Below are positions 25,482 to 34,584 of a DNA stretch of 64,000 bases, in pieces. The notes under the pieces are model-generated. The model was given only the letters and a program-made list of their open reading frames with translations. It was not told the DNA's origin and ran no database searches. Made by a program: the position numbers and the translations under genes. Positions within the stretch are counted from its first letter, which is position 1; the number at the start of each line of letters is the position of its first letter. The stretch is from SM1-73 sp964588305 (GTDB lineage: Bacteria; Zixibacteria; MSB-5A5; SM1-73): assembly GCA_964588305.1 (NCBI GenBank), contig CAZPOP010000015.1:17211-81210 (forward strand), written 5' to 3'.

Positions 25482-26477
25482 CTAAAGGGAGTTTTTTCTT
25501 CTATTGTTTCGGACGTTGCCTATTATCTCCGTCAGCCTCCTCAAAGAAATGGGGGCCTGAGCTTCACCGCGACAACTGTACCAACAGCTCTGGCACAAGA
25601 CCTTCTCCCGGGGCAGAGGAAATTCTTCGAAATGACCTATGACCGGAAGCTCAGAGCAGGGCTTTAAGTAACCGTCCGGAGTCACCTGTAGCCAGCGCCG
25701 GCCGGCTAAACATCCGTTTATCTTTCCCGTTTCGAAATATGTCGGAATTCTCTCTAAGTAATAAGTGGAGTTGGTTATGTTTCCCAAAGAAGATTTGAAT
25801 CGGATCAGTTGGGCAACTATCTTTTTCAGCTTATCCAGGTTTTCGGATCGCACGAACAGGGAACGATCATTGTTCTTCATGTCGCAGTAAGAGCTGTAAG
25901 ATACCTCCACGCCCCAGTCCCGGGCCTTTTCTGCAATCTGAGTGATCTGATCCAAGTTGTTCTCCATTATCACGGTATTGAGAGCCACATAGTCGAAGCC
26001 GATTTTAGAAAGACCGGGCAGAAGATTTGACAGGTGATCGTACAGACCCTTGATTCCTCTGGTCTGGTCATGCCGTTCGTCCAGGAAATCCAAAGAGACG
26101 GAGAGCTGGTTGATTCCGGCCCTCTTCAGTCTCTCGGCCTTTTCCAGGTCCAAAAGAGCCCCGTTGGTGACCATTATAAGATAAAGCAATCCCCCTTTTT
26201 CTCTCATGTTTTGAATCAGATCGAAGATGTCCTTACGGACTAAAGGCTCGCCTCCGGTGAAGGAGACTATCAGGGGATTTATCTTCCGTACCACGGGAAC
26301 ATAATCTTCAAGCTCCGGCTCATGGGGTCCCTTCCAGTAATCGCAATGCTTGCATCGTGCATTGCATCGCTTGGTCACCTCAAGGTTCAAAAAGATCGGT
26401 CTTTTCTTGAGCTTGGTCCATACGTATTTGAGGACTATGCCCGTCTTCTTGGAAAAGGTCATCTTTGGGTCAACCAT
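25482..26477 (-). CDS. Radical SAM protein with C-terminal SPASM-like Cys cluster
   Basis: 331 residues. The radical SAM 4Fe-4S motif CNARCKHC lies near residues 38-45, preceded by LNLEVTKR; the SAM-binding FTGGEPL is near 72-78, VTNGALL near 103-109 and LSVSLDF near 125-131. The C-terminus has CLAGRRWLQVTPDGYLKPC near 257-275 and CQSCWYSCRG near 296-305, an incomplete SPASM-like auxiliary cluster. It could modify a peptide or a lipid/sugar intermediate; no short substrate peptide gene is visible nearby. It lies 32 bases downstream of the phosphodiesterase gene. Confidence 0.85.
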   Translation of the reverse strand: MVDPKMTFSKKTGIVLKYVWTKLKKRPIFLNLEVTKRCNARCKHCDYWKGPHEPELEDYVPVVRKINPLIVSFTGGEPLVRKDIFDLIQNMREKGGLLYLIMVTNGALLDLEKAERLKRAGINQLSVSLDFLDERHDQTRGIKGLYDHLSNLLPGLSKIGFDYVALNTVIMENNLDQITQIAEKARDWGVEVSYSSYCDMKNNDRSLFVRSENLDKLKKIVAQLIRFKSSLGNITNSTYYLERIPTYFETGKINGCLAGRRWLQVTPDGYLKPCSELPVIGHFEEFPLPREKVLCQSCWYSCRGEAQAPISLRRLTEIIGNVRNNRRKNSL

Positions 26478-26509
26478 TGATTACACTGGTGATTTTCATT
26501 GACTTCGCT

Positions 26510-27922
26510 TCACACAAAGCTTTTCCCGTCTACTTCATTGGTGTTTTGCCGTCCCATCAGTTCCAGAATGGAGGGAAAGATGTCGGCGGTTCTCACCCTT
26601 CTGGATTGGATTTTGGTGTTTATGAACAGGGGAACCAACATATGCTCTCGGTGAAGTGAGCCGTGAGAGGCCTTATGTTTGGGCCACTCAAATCGAGCCC
26701 TGAGATCGAATCCCTTTTTGGCACTCAGGATTATGTCGCCCGATCTTCGCGATCTGAAAATCTGAATAAGCTGCATCAAAGCATCGGGATGGTCGGAATC
26801 GCAGGTACACTCTAAGCTAGTATATTCGTCAAGCTTCTGGGGAAGGACTTCATAGCCGAACGGATCCTCTCCCTCGACCGAATACTCGATCTGCCCGTTG
26901 GTGTAGTGGATTCTCGCCTTGCCCCCGTTATGGTGAACCTGAACGCCTCCATCTTCGTCAGCGGTGGCGACTAAGTCGATCTCGGGCGAATGTACCAGAT
27001 CATCAAGAAGCTTAGCGTGACTTTTCTCCAACTCGTCAGAATAGATTCTTCCTCCCCAGTCCCGGTGGTTTTTCAAATAAACGTGGGCCATGGAATTCCC
27101 CGAGACCATCACCGCCGCCTTTGTCCGCTTGCGCGTGATTCTGGGGTAGTGCAGTGCCCGGTAGCCTCTTTTATCAAAGAAATCAACCAGATCCACGTGA
27201 GTGTGAGTCGAGGTCAATCCATGATCGCTGGTAAGGATCAACAAGGTTTGGTCAGAGATTCCTTCCCTTTTCAGATGCCCGACGATCTTTCCCATGAACT
27301 GGTCGATCTTCAGGTAGGCGTCCAAAACCTTTTTGGAGAACGGGTGGCTGAAATGAGAGAGGCAATCGACTGCGGGAAAGAGGGCAAAAATCAACTCAGG
27401 TTTTTTGCTTATGGCTTTGGACAGATATTTGTGACTGGCGCAGTCCACCACCTGCCACGCCGACGTCAGATGGACCAGGACATAATACCAGACCTTGGAG
27501 AATCTGGTAAGGTTATTCGTCGGTTTGACGCCCCTGTTCAGGTGGTTGAAGATGTTGACGGAATCTTTGAAGATCTCAAAAAGCGTTAGTTTGTCCTTGT
27601 TCAAATCGGAGTTGAAGAAAGGAGCCTCCACTCCCATGTAGCTTCTTTTGCTTTTCAGGCTTAGTCTGTTTCGATTGCTCTCCGTTTTATCAAGCCATCT
27701 GATTCCGGGCAGATCGACCGTTCCGGGATAACATCCGGTTAGAATGGGAGCATATGCCGGCCCTGTGGTGGAAGGGAAGACGGTGACAGCTTTAGCGTGG
27801 CTTCCGGGCTCCAGTAAATATCTCTGGATATTGGGCAGATCCCCTCTTTTCATCATCATTTCCATCGCGTCCGGCCGGGCCCCATCGATCAAGAATACTA
27901 TGCAATGTTCGAATCGTCTCAT
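26510..27922 (-). CDS. Alkaline phosphatase superfamily (type I phosphodiesterase/nucleotide pyrophosphatase) protein
   Basis: 470 residues. Metal and nucleophile motifs of the NPP family are visible: VFLIDGARPDAMEMM near residues 9-23 (first Asp), FPSTTGPAYAPILTGCYPG near 49-67 (Thr nucleophile), LFPAVDCLSHFSHPF (Asp and His) near 182-196, ILTSDHGLTSTHTHVDL near 228-244 (DH) and HGSLHREHMLVPLF near 430-443. There is no signal peptide, so it is probably cytoplasmic. The start is ATG at 27920-27922, with TGAGGAGGCG just upstream. First gene of a minus-strand set with the radical SAM and flippase-like genes. The substrate could be a phosphodiester lipid or sugar nucleotide; unknown. Confidence 0.85.
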   Translation of the reverse strand: MRRFEHCIVFLIDGARPDAMEMMMKRGDLPNIQRYLLEPGSHAKAVTVFPSTTGPAYAPILTGCYPGTVDLPGIRWLDKTESNRNRLSLKSKRSYMGVEAPFFNSDLNKDKLTLFEIFKDSVNIFNHLNRGVKPTNNLTRFSKVWYYVLVHLTSAWQVVDCASHKYLSKAISKKPELIFALFPAVDCLSHFSHPFSKKVLDAYLKIDQFMGKIVGHLKREGISDQTLLILTSDHGLTSTHTHVDLVDFFDKRGYRALHYPRITRKRTKAAVMVSGNSMAHVYLKNHRDWGGRIYSDELEKSHAKLLDDLVHSPEIDLVATADEDGGVQVHHNGGKARIHYTNGQIEYSVEGEDPFGYEVLPQKLDEYTSLECTCDSDHPDALMQLIQIFRSRRSGDIILSAKKGFDLRARFEWPKHKASHGSLHREHMLVPLFINTKIQSRRVRTADIFPSILELMGRQNTNEVDGKSFV

Positions 27923-27997
27923 CGCCTCCTCAGAATCCCCCTAAAGGCAGCAAACATGGCACCTACGACCCCCATGCCCAGAGCAATGGAGCAGGTT

Positions 27998-28015
27998 TCC
28001 GGATGAGCATCCGGA
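27998..28015. repeat. Intergenic hairpin
   Basis: TCCGGATG-AG-CATCCGGA, a perfect 8-bp stem with a 2-base loop, close in sequence to the hairpin at 33786-33800 (CCGGAT-GCA-ATCCGG). Confidence 0.65.
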
Positions 28016-28313
28016 GGTCAAACTCAAAACCTTATTATCGAAATACATCCGCCCTGCTGTTTTTTTCTCCCAATGATTAACCTGGGGATTTTTACCAAAG
28101 TTGTTGGTAAATCTAAGGATTCCCTTTGCAGTTTGTCAAGCAAAAAATGGGAGTGGGAGTGGGAGGAAAAGACGAGGTCGGGATTTATTATTGAGGTTTG
28201 CACAGGTAAAGGAACAATTTACCTCTCCCTTGACACCTCGTTCCGAGAAATCTACGCCCGACACAAAGGCACGTCTTCTGTGTCTTGAGATCGGGCGCTA
28301 CGGCAGCTGTAGT

Positions 28314-28333
28314 GTCCGACATTTCTGTCGGAC
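28314..28333. repeat. Intergenic hairpin
   Basis: GTCCGACA-TTTC-TGTCGGAC, an 8-bp stem, preceded by GTAGT as in other hairpins of the window. Confidence 0.65.
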
Positions 28334-28369
28334 GTTCAAAGGCTTGAAAATGGAGATGTTCCATTGTTT

Positions 28370-28477
28370 ATGCAAAAACCAATAATACGCTGGGGGCAGA
28401 CTCAAGGGAACACCATGGACCGGCTCAGAGAGTACGACGGAGACCTCCTCCTGGAGGTATCTGACGATCCTTCTTAA
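28370..28477 (+). CDS. Possible small ORF (35 residues), unrecognised
   Basis: ATG at 28370 to TAA at 28475-28477, encoding MQKPIIRWGQTQGN through DGDLLLEVSDDPS. Composition is protein-like (acidic C-terminus, few rare residues), but there is no clear ribosome site and no family is recognised. It may be a remnant of a larger gene. It ends 12 bases from the stop of the opposing dockerin gene. Confidence 0.2.
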   Translation: MQKPIIRWGQTQGNTMDRLREYDGDLLLEVSDDPS

Positions 28478-28489
28478 GTTCCAAGGAAA

Positions 28490-31240
28490 TCATGGGTCAC
28501 AGCACCTAGGTTCCGATGCTCCCAGGAACAGGTAGTTGGCCAGACGCATCACGTCGGCTATGTCCACCGCTCCGTCACAGTTAGAATCCCCCTGCGAGTA
28601 TGGCACCGGCGCAGATGCGCCCACGAAAAGATAGTTGACCAGACCCATCACGTCGGCCACGTCCAAGGCCCCGTCGCCGTAAGGAACATTGACGTCACCG
28701 CGGTAATCCAGTGGACGGATCTCGAGCGCATATTCCACCACTGTGTAGATAGGATACTCGGGCGCCCAAGGGTGAGTCTGTCGCTCGAATTCATCCGGAA
28801 CGTTCTGTTGGTAGAATATCTCCATGAGGTATTCGGGATCAAGGGAAGCCGGATAGTCCTGTATCCACCAACTTCCTCCCGGACTCATGGAATCCAAGCT
28901 GACAGCATAAATATCATGGGAGACGTTCCCGGCATCATTGTGGATGGTGGAATCGGTATGGGGAACAGGAGCGTGGGGTATGTATGCTCCATCAAGCACC
29001 CTGCCTGATGCCCCCGTTTCGGCGTTATCCAAGAAGGGATCGGATAAGGCGAGCAGAAGCTCGGCGCCGTTGGCCCCTGCTACGGAAACGTAGTGTCCAC
29101 CTACTCTCCACCAGAGGCCACCATCCCAATACCAGAAGCCCAGAAGAAGGATCACTCCGAAATCATTGCGTACCCAGAAATCCACCATAGAGAAGGTAGG
29201 CATCTGCCAGGTCCGTCCGCACAGAGTGTCGCTTAGCGTGCCTCCCTCCTGGAAAGTCTCGTTGGAAAGCCACACGTTGATGGCTCCTTCCAAATCCTCC
29301 ACCCTGGTTCCCACACGGGAGGAATCGGTTCTACGACCGTCGGTATCCGTCTCCCAAGCTAGCCTTTCCACCAATTCACCCCAGGAAGGAAGTGGGAGTT
29401 GGGGACCAGGCACAAATGGCTGGGGCGTGGGAGGGGGCGCGCTGCCGGGAAACCACCCAGTTGCGGGATGATCAACGTTCCACATATCATGGTCGTCAAA
29501 TCCAATAAAAGGCGGATTTTCGTCCAAATAGTCTCTCACCAAAGGGAAAAGGTCGGTGCCGTCGCCGGGAAGCCCCGGCGGGATGTTGTACTTGGAATCA
29601 AACCACCAGAAACAGTTGGCAATAGCGACCGGGCCGCAGAAACTCGGCTGTTGGGTCTCTGGATTCACCCATCCATCTTGCTCTTGATCGAAATCCGGCA
29701 TGCCGCTCGGGGCGTAGTCTTCAAAAGGTGCCTCCCAATACCAGTGTTCCCTTATCGGGCAGATCATGACGGCATATTCAACTTCGGTCACAAAAGTGCT
29801 TCCCGGAGGAGCCGGCTGGTAAAAGTCGACGAATTCGGCGGGGAAGTTTTCTCCGGTGTATTGACGCGGGAACTCCGGGTCAAACTCCAGGTAATTCGGC
29901 AGCCAAAAGGTCTGATTCCCCGGAGATGGAGATTCAAGACCGCTTTGATAGATGTCGTGGCATACGTACAAAGGGTCGTTGTGAAGGCTGTCCTCGTGCG
30001 GCGGTTGAGGATGATCGGGAGGGCGCACTCTACCAGGCCAGCCATATACGGCGGCATCCCTTGCCGGATCGCTGACTGCAATCTTGAGACCTTCAGATTT
30101 TACTCCAGCCATGGTGACGAAATGGCCCCCTTCCCTCCACCAGTTTTCGCCGTCCCACCACCAGAAGCCCAGAAGAAGGATTATGTCCTGACTTACCTCA
30201 AGCGATTCCTTCATTACGTAGAAATCGGGCATCTGCCAGGTGCTGGGATAGATCCAGTCCATCTGGTAGTTATCAAACAACTCCTCCAATCCGGCCTGGA
30301 CGTTCTGGACCTGCGTGCCGACCGATTCGGTCTGAACATAGGCCGCTATGGAATCTATCAGCGTGGTAATGCTCCACCCCAAGCTACTGCCCACACCCAA
30401 CCACTCCAGGGAGTTGCCAATCGCCACCGGTGCGCAGTAGGCTGACCAGTCTGCTTGGTTTTGATCCACGTCCGGCATTCCGCTGGGCGCATATCCGTTC
30501 TCCGTTTTCCAGTACCAATCAGTCTCGCATTCTATGGAGTAAGTCTGACCTTCCACCCTGGCCATCAGCCATCCCGGATCAGGATCTCGCCAAAACACGT
30601 TCCATTCGTGCCAGGGTGGGGAAAGGGGATCGTACCAGACCCATTGAAAACAGCTGTCCACCATGCTCTGCTGATCATCCATGGCTATGCCGGGGATGGT
30701 TCCATGAGTGCCGCAGAAATATTCTATGGTGAAGAAGAAAGGTTTGTTGACGCAGAACTCACCAGTGAAATCCACGCGTGCCCAGTCGGGGTAAAACGTG
30801 GTGATGGTTTGGACGGGAGAAACGTATATTATGGTCGATTCGGGCCCGTCGCAAATATCTGTGCCTACCTCCTGAATCCAGAACTTCAGTACCACCGATT
30901 CAACTGCTGCATAATTATAAAGGAGCAACTCAACTCCGGTTATCTGGAAAGGATACGGATAGGGATAGGGAATGCCGCATGCTTCCGGATCGCAATAAAT
31001 CGAATTCTTGTCACCCGGATGCCAGTTAGGAAAAAAGGTAAGGGTGGTCCCGTCATCGTATTGAAAAACGCAGGATGCCTTTGAGCCAAGGATGGAAGAA
31101 GAGGGGAAGGTGAAGGTATCTTCACCTGCAATTCTCTGGACATTCGGCATGAGGGGAGAGGTCTCAGCGCGAGCCAACAGAAAACTCAGAAAAAATAACC
31201 CGCAGACCACAACCCAGATGGACAACCTTTCCTTCATCAT
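28490..31240 (-). CDS. Secreted dockerin protein with two papain-like (C39-type) domains
   Basis: About 916 residues. The start is taken at ATG 31238-31240, with AAGGAG upstream, giving a signal peptide (SIWVVVCGLFFLSFLLARAE). A beta domain (about 35-240) is followed by two similar cysteine-peptidase-like domains. Domain 1 has DVDQNQADWSAYCAPVAIGN, GGHFVTMAGV and AVSDPARD; domain 2 has DFDQEQDGW, FCGPVAIANCFWWF, GGHYVSVAGA and ALSDPF. Each keeps the Cys, His and Asp expected of a papain-like site. The C-terminus is a dockerin pair: GDGALDVADVMGLVNYLF and GDSNCDGAVDIADVMRLANY. It is exported; peptidase activity is inferred from the motifs. Neighbour of a dockerin subtilase. Confidence 0.8.
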   Translation of the reverse strand: MMKERLSIWVVVCGLFFLSFLLARAETSPLMPNVQRIAGEDTFTFPSSSILGSKASCVFQYDDGTTLTFFPNWHPGDKNSIYCDPEACGIPYPYPYPFQITGVELLLYNYAAVESVVLKFWIQEVGTDICDGPESTIIYVSPVQTITTFYPDWARVDFTGEFCVNKPFFFTIEYFCGTHGTIPGIAMDDQQSMVDSCFQWVWYDPLSPPWHEWNVFWRDPDPGWLMARVEGQTYSIECETDWYWKTENGYAPSGMPDVDQNQADWSAYCAPVAIGNSLEWLGVGSSLGWSITTLIDSIAAYVQTESVGTQVQNVQAGLEELFDNYQMDWIYPSTWQMPDFYVMKESLEVSQDIILLLGFWWWDGENWWREGGHFVTMAGVKSEGLKIAVSDPARDAAVYGWPGRVRPPDHPQPPHEDSLHNDPLYVCHDIYQSGLESPSPGNQTFWLPNYLEFDPEFPRQYTGENFPAEFVDFYQPAPPGSTFVTEVEYAVMICPIREHWYWEAPFEDYAPSGMPDFDQEQDGWVNPETQQPSFCGPVAIANCFWWFDSKYNIPPGLPGDGTDLFPLVRDYLDENPPFIGFDDHDMWNVDHPATGWFPGSAPPPTPQPFVPGPQLPLPSWGELVERLAWETDTDGRRTDSSRVGTRVEDLEGAINVWLSNETFQEGGTLSDTLCGRTWQMPTFSMVDFWVRNDFGVILLLGFWYWDGGLWWRVGGHYVSVAGANGAELLLALSDPFLDNAETGASGRVLDGAYIPHAPVPHTDSTIHNDAGNVSHDIYAVSLDSMSPGGSWWIQDYPASLDPEYLMEIFYQQNVPDEFERQTHPWAPEYPIYTVVEYALEIRPLDYRGDVNVPYGDGALDVADVMGLVNYLFVGASAPVPYSQGDSNCDGAVDIADVMRLANYLFLGASEPRCCDP

Positions 31241-31825
31241 TTCTCTCCTTCGCCACACGTTCAGCCCCGAAGCGCCCGCCTGGCCGTATGGACAGGATCA
31301 GTCCTTTTCCTTTAGTATCGGCGACTCAAGGTGAAAATTAATCGCACCTGAGGGCAAACCTGCCAGTTAAGAATCAGCCCGGCTTAGTTCGGAGCACCGG
31401 CAGGTACGCTGGAACCATATAAAACGATTCTCGGAAATCAGAAGAGCCCCTTCCGTATGATTTCGAAAACTTCGGTTGACACCTGCCGCCAGATGTCGAG
31501 CAAAGAGAAACCCTTTGAATCAACAACACAACAGACATCGTCTGATTCTGCGATCCTATCTTCAAAATAACTGATTTTCTGATTTTGTCAAGATGCTATC
31601 TTGAATTGAGCTGTCCACATGCCAACGATTGGTTGCATCAGAGGTATGGACGAGTAGGAAAACTGGAGGAGGGCAATGGTGATCTTTCTTGATATGTTGT
31701 TGCCGAGAAGCTTGGCCGCAGGGCAACGGGCCGCCTTTACTCCAAAAGGGGCGGCCGATAGCACGCAAAACTGCTCACCTTTGGCTTATTCGTTCCTACC
31801 TACCACCTGAGATCCGCAGCTGCTT
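31241..31825. other. Long intergenic region between two dockerin genes
   Basis: 585 bases. One hairpin stands out at 31729-31756 (GGCCGCC and GGCGGCC arms). No gene, tRNA or clear promoter was recognised. Small frames here look non-coding. Confidence 0.45.
31729..31756. repeat. Intergenic hairpin
   Basis: GGCCGCCTTT, a short loop, AAA with two unpaired G, then GGCGGCC: a 7-bp outer and 3-bp inner stem. It is followed by GATAGC, similar to the flank of the hairpin at 418-433. Confidence 0.5.
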
Positions 31826-33430
31826 TCACTCCACGCACCCTCTCTTGAGGATACCGCCCCCCAGGTACAGATAATTAGTCAAGTAGATTATGTCACCTGT
31901 GTCAATGACGCAATCCCCGTTAGGGTCGCCGGCAGAAGGCGGGTCTGGCGGCACGCCGCCCAGAAAGAGATAGTTGATTAGATAAATCAAATCGCCCGTA
32001 TCGGCCAGACCGTCTCCGTTTGCATCTCCGTATACGTAAGTGTAACCGGCCGCCAGGATCAAAGCATTGAAGCAGTTTATTCTTCCGTGCCCCAGCTCGT
32101 AGCTTTTTCCGGTATCTATGTAGTAAACATAATTTCCAACCTTGTCTGCACTCTGTTCTACGATCTCCCTTATCTCATATGCATTGAAGTTGGGCTCCAG
32201 TGAAAGAATCAAGGAAGAGAGTCCGGAGACCATAGCGCAGGACATGGATGTTCCTCCGATGTAACCGTAATTCGTGGAGACGTAATAAGGTGGATCATTC
32301 AAGGTCACATGGTAATTGGGCATGGTGGAAAAGATATCGTTTTCATTCCAGGGAATGCCCTGACCCCCGGGGGCCGCCACGCATACGGAAGGACCGTAGT
32401 TGGAAAAGGTGGACAGAAGATCCTGGCAGTCCGTGGAGGACACGGCAATTACGTTCTGATAGGTGTCAGCGTAATGCGCAGGATAGATAACTGGATCACC
32501 GAAACCGTTTCCCGCGGAAGAGACCAAAAGCACATTGTTGCTATCGGCATATCTGACCGCCGCCTCCTTGGTGGAGGATGGATACCCCCCCCCACTGTAA
32601 TTTATCACCCTGGCTCCGTAATCCACCGCGTGCAGGACTCCGGATTTGAAGGTATTATGCGTCCCTACTCCCGAACTGTCGAAAACCTGGTTTATTAAGA
32701 TGGTACAGCGCCAGTCCACGCCTGCTACTCCAATGCCATTATCGGTCATCGCTCCCAGAAGGCCGGTCACGTGCGTGCCGTGGCCGAATTTGTCCTTCAC
32801 CCACTCTCCATCTCCGCTGAAGTCCTCTCCCAGGATGTATCTGGTAGGATCGATTAAATCTGAATGATACAAGAAATTCATCAACATCGGTATCCCGGAA
32901 TCCAAAACCGAGATCAACACATCGGAACTTCCGACAGAGAGATCCCAGGCAGGCTGCACGTCAAGATCTGCCCCCGGGGTCCCTCCCGGCGGAATCTGGC
33001 CATAATTCCAAAGAGCCCACTGATAGCCATCTACAAAGTGGGGATCGTCCGGAGCATAGAGGGGGTAGTCGACCATATTGGGTTCAGCAAATTCTATCAA
33101 ATCGCTTGAATTCAGGTCTTGTATCACGTGAAAAATGTCCAAAGGGGAGGTAACCTCCAGCTTCCCCATCCGGACTTGATCCAGTCCTTGCACCATCTTG
33201 ACCTGGCTCTCTGCAAATAGCTTCTCCAGATCGAAGAACTTTGCCTTCGTCTTGGCTTTGAACAGAATCTCCCCTTCCACATACTCCACTTCATCGCCTT
33301 TCCACATCCCCTTCATTATCCTCTTTCCGTTGAAGGTTGCAGCAGAAAGTGATTGGGCTTGACTCTCCGCAACGGGCAAAACGGAAAAGATTATGCAGAT
33401 CAGAGCTAAAATGATGAGCTTGTTTTTCAT
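31826..33430 (-). CDS. Secreted S8 family subtilisin-like protease with C-terminal dockerin
   Basis: 534 residues. Signal peptide MKNKLIILALICIIFSVLPVAESQAQ. A propeptide-like region (about 45-125) has YVEGEILFKAKTKAKFFDLE. The catalytic triad is in ISVLDSGIPM (Asp), DKFGHGTHVTGLLGA (His) and GGTSMSCAMVSGLSSLI (Ser); the oxyanion Asn region is LVSSAGNGFGDPVIYPA. The C-terminus has two dockerin repeats, GDANGDGLADTGDLIYLINY and GDPNGDCVIDTGDIIYLTNY, with D-x-N-x-D-G calcium loops. The start ATG has GGGAGGA 4 bases upstream. It is likely an extracellular protease retained or displayed through the dockerin-like tail. Confidence 0.92.
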   Translation of the reverse strand: MKNKLIILALICIIFSVLPVAESQAQSLSAATFNGKRIMKGMWKGDEVEYVEGEILFKAKTKAKFFDLEKLFAESQVKMVQGLDQVRMGKLEVTSPLDIFHVIQDLNSSDLIEFAEPNMVDYPLYAPDDPHFVDGYQWALWNYGQIPPGGTPGADLDVQPAWDLSVGSSDVLISVLDSGIPMLMNFLYHSDLIDPTRYILGEDFSGDGEWVKDKFGHGTHVTGLLGAMTDNGIGVAGVDWRCTILINQVFDSSGVGTHNTFKSGVLHAVDYGARVINYSGGGYPSSTKEAAVRYADSNNVLLVSSAGNGFGDPVIYPAHYADTYQNVIAVSSTDCQDLLSTFSNYGPSVCVAAPGGQGIPWNENDIFSTMPNYHVTLNDPPYYVSTNYGYIGGTSMSCAMVSGLSSLILSLEPNFNAYEIREIVEQSADKVGNYVYYIDTGKSYELGHGRINCFNALILAAGYTYVYGDANGDGLADTGDLIYLINYLFLGGVPPDPPSAGDPNGDCVIDTGDIIYLTNYLYLGGGILKRGCVE

Positions 33431-33873
33431 CGGTCCTCCCGGCGGTTTATCTACGTTCCTTTATATATTAAACGTCACTTCAGTCAGAAAAGTGTATCGA
33501 CGATTTGAAAAAAATCTTGATTTCATCAAGACGACCCGAAGGCTGTCATCTGAGTTCTATCAACTCACCTGATTCACTTAATGCGTCTGATCCGCTTGAC
33601 CCTGAGGCTTTTGTTTATTCTGGAGCACAGCCCTGTCGGCACGAGCCACGCATCTGATAACAGACAAACCCTCTTATCGGAAAAAACGCCAAGACGATCA
33701 ACCTGCACCATCTCAGAAAACACTCCAGGAGTAATGAAAATCTCTTGGGCCCGCCAACCCCTTTTGGGACTTTAGTCTAGGCTCTCCGGATGCAATCCGG
33801 TCCAGGTTCGACCAACAGTAATCTTACCCAGCCAGGTCAAAGAAGGGGGAATGGATGTCGACCCGGTAGAGAT
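33431..33873. other. Intergenic region with two inverted repeats
   Basis: 443 bases upstream of the subtilase gene. It contains TCTTGAT-TTC-ATCAAGA (33515-33531), about 85 bases from the subtilase start and possibly an operator, and the hairpin at 33786-33800. No gene recognised. Confidence 0.45.
33786..33800. repeat. Intergenic hairpin
   Basis: CCGGAT-GCA-ATCCGG, a perfect 6-bp stem, related to 27998-28015. A nearby GGTTCGACC briefly suggests a tRNA T-loop, but no tRNA fold is possible. Confidence 0.6.
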
Positions 33874-34389
33874 TCACAGGGCCTTTTTCAGCTCTTTGGC
33901 CAGGGCCTTTAGTATCTCGTCCTGGTTCTCCTTGGTGACCTCGTAGATCTTGACATCGTCGCGTTCCTTCACCTTCTGGGCGAAGGGGTGGCGAGCCAGA
34001 GTGATGGTTCCCAGAACCGGGTTTTCCGCATCCAAAGCCTTCCACACCACTTCCTGGAACCGGGGGGACAAAAGCTCCATCTTGCCAATTTCATCTATCA
34101 CCACCACCTTCTTCTCCACCAAACACAATTCGATCTCCGTGACTCCTATCCTGTTTAAGGTATGCACCCCCACTGCATATTTCCCCACCTTATGTCTGCT
34201 CTTGAAATTGCGATGAGCCAATATCCCTTTGAACCCGGACAAGGTAACCAGGGCGAAGCCCGTCCGCACGTTGTCTTCTCTTATCTCCTCGGTGTAGAAT
34301 CCGCCTGCGGGGAGTTTCAATTTCTCGATAACCTTCTTTATGATGGTAGTTTTACCTACCCCTGGATGCCCTGTCAAAAGATAATTCAT
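33874..34389 (-). CDS. Nucleoside-triphosphatase THEP1 family protein
   Basis: A 171-residue P-loop NTPase of the THEP1/NTPase_1 family, known from archaea, thermophilic bacteria and eukaryotes, hydrolysing various NTPs in vitro. Walker A is GHPGVGKTT at residues 7-15; GGFYTEEIRE at 29-38, TLSGFKG, VVVIDEIGKMEL (Walker B) near 95-106 and LGTITLARHPF near 126-136 are the family marks. The start ATG has GGAGGTGG upstream. Biological role remains unclear even for studied members. It is a single gene between two secreted-protein genes. Confidence 0.9.
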   Translation of the reverse strand: MNYLLTGHPGVGKTTIIKKVIEKLKLPAGGFYTEEIREDNVRTGFALVTLSGFKGILAHRNFKSRHKVGKYAVGVHTLNRIGVTEIELCLVEKKVVVIDEIGKMELLSPRFQEVVWKALDAENPVLGTITLARHPFAQKVKERDDVKIYEVTKENQDEILKALAKELKKAL

Positions 34390-34584
34390 GTTAGGCCACC
34401 TCCGATCTCCCCTCAGGCTTTCCTATAATAAACGCAAAAGAAAGGACAACTGTCAAACAGAAAATTGTCACAAACCGAGAAAACCTCACTTGAGATATCC
34501 TCAGGCCTGTCACCGAAAATAGGGTCAAAGGTATCAAGAAAGGAGCCCACCCCTGAAAGACCCGACATCCTCCGACGTGCGACA

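Larger units (their letters stand above)
27923..28489. other. Long intergenic region with hairpins and a tiny frame
   Basis: 567 bases with two perfect hairpins (27998-28015 and 28314-28333) and a 35-codon plus-strand frame near its end (28370-28477). No promoter stands out for the minus-strand phosphodiesterase gene. Confidence 0.5.

Noticed and set aside
29399..30445. A 348-codon plus-strand frame
   Set aside because: It is antisense to the secreted papain-like dockerin gene and has no recognisable protein features.
33786..33820. Possible tRNA because of GGTTCGACC
   Set aside because: The bases around it cannot form a T-stem, and no acceptor or anticodon arm fits.
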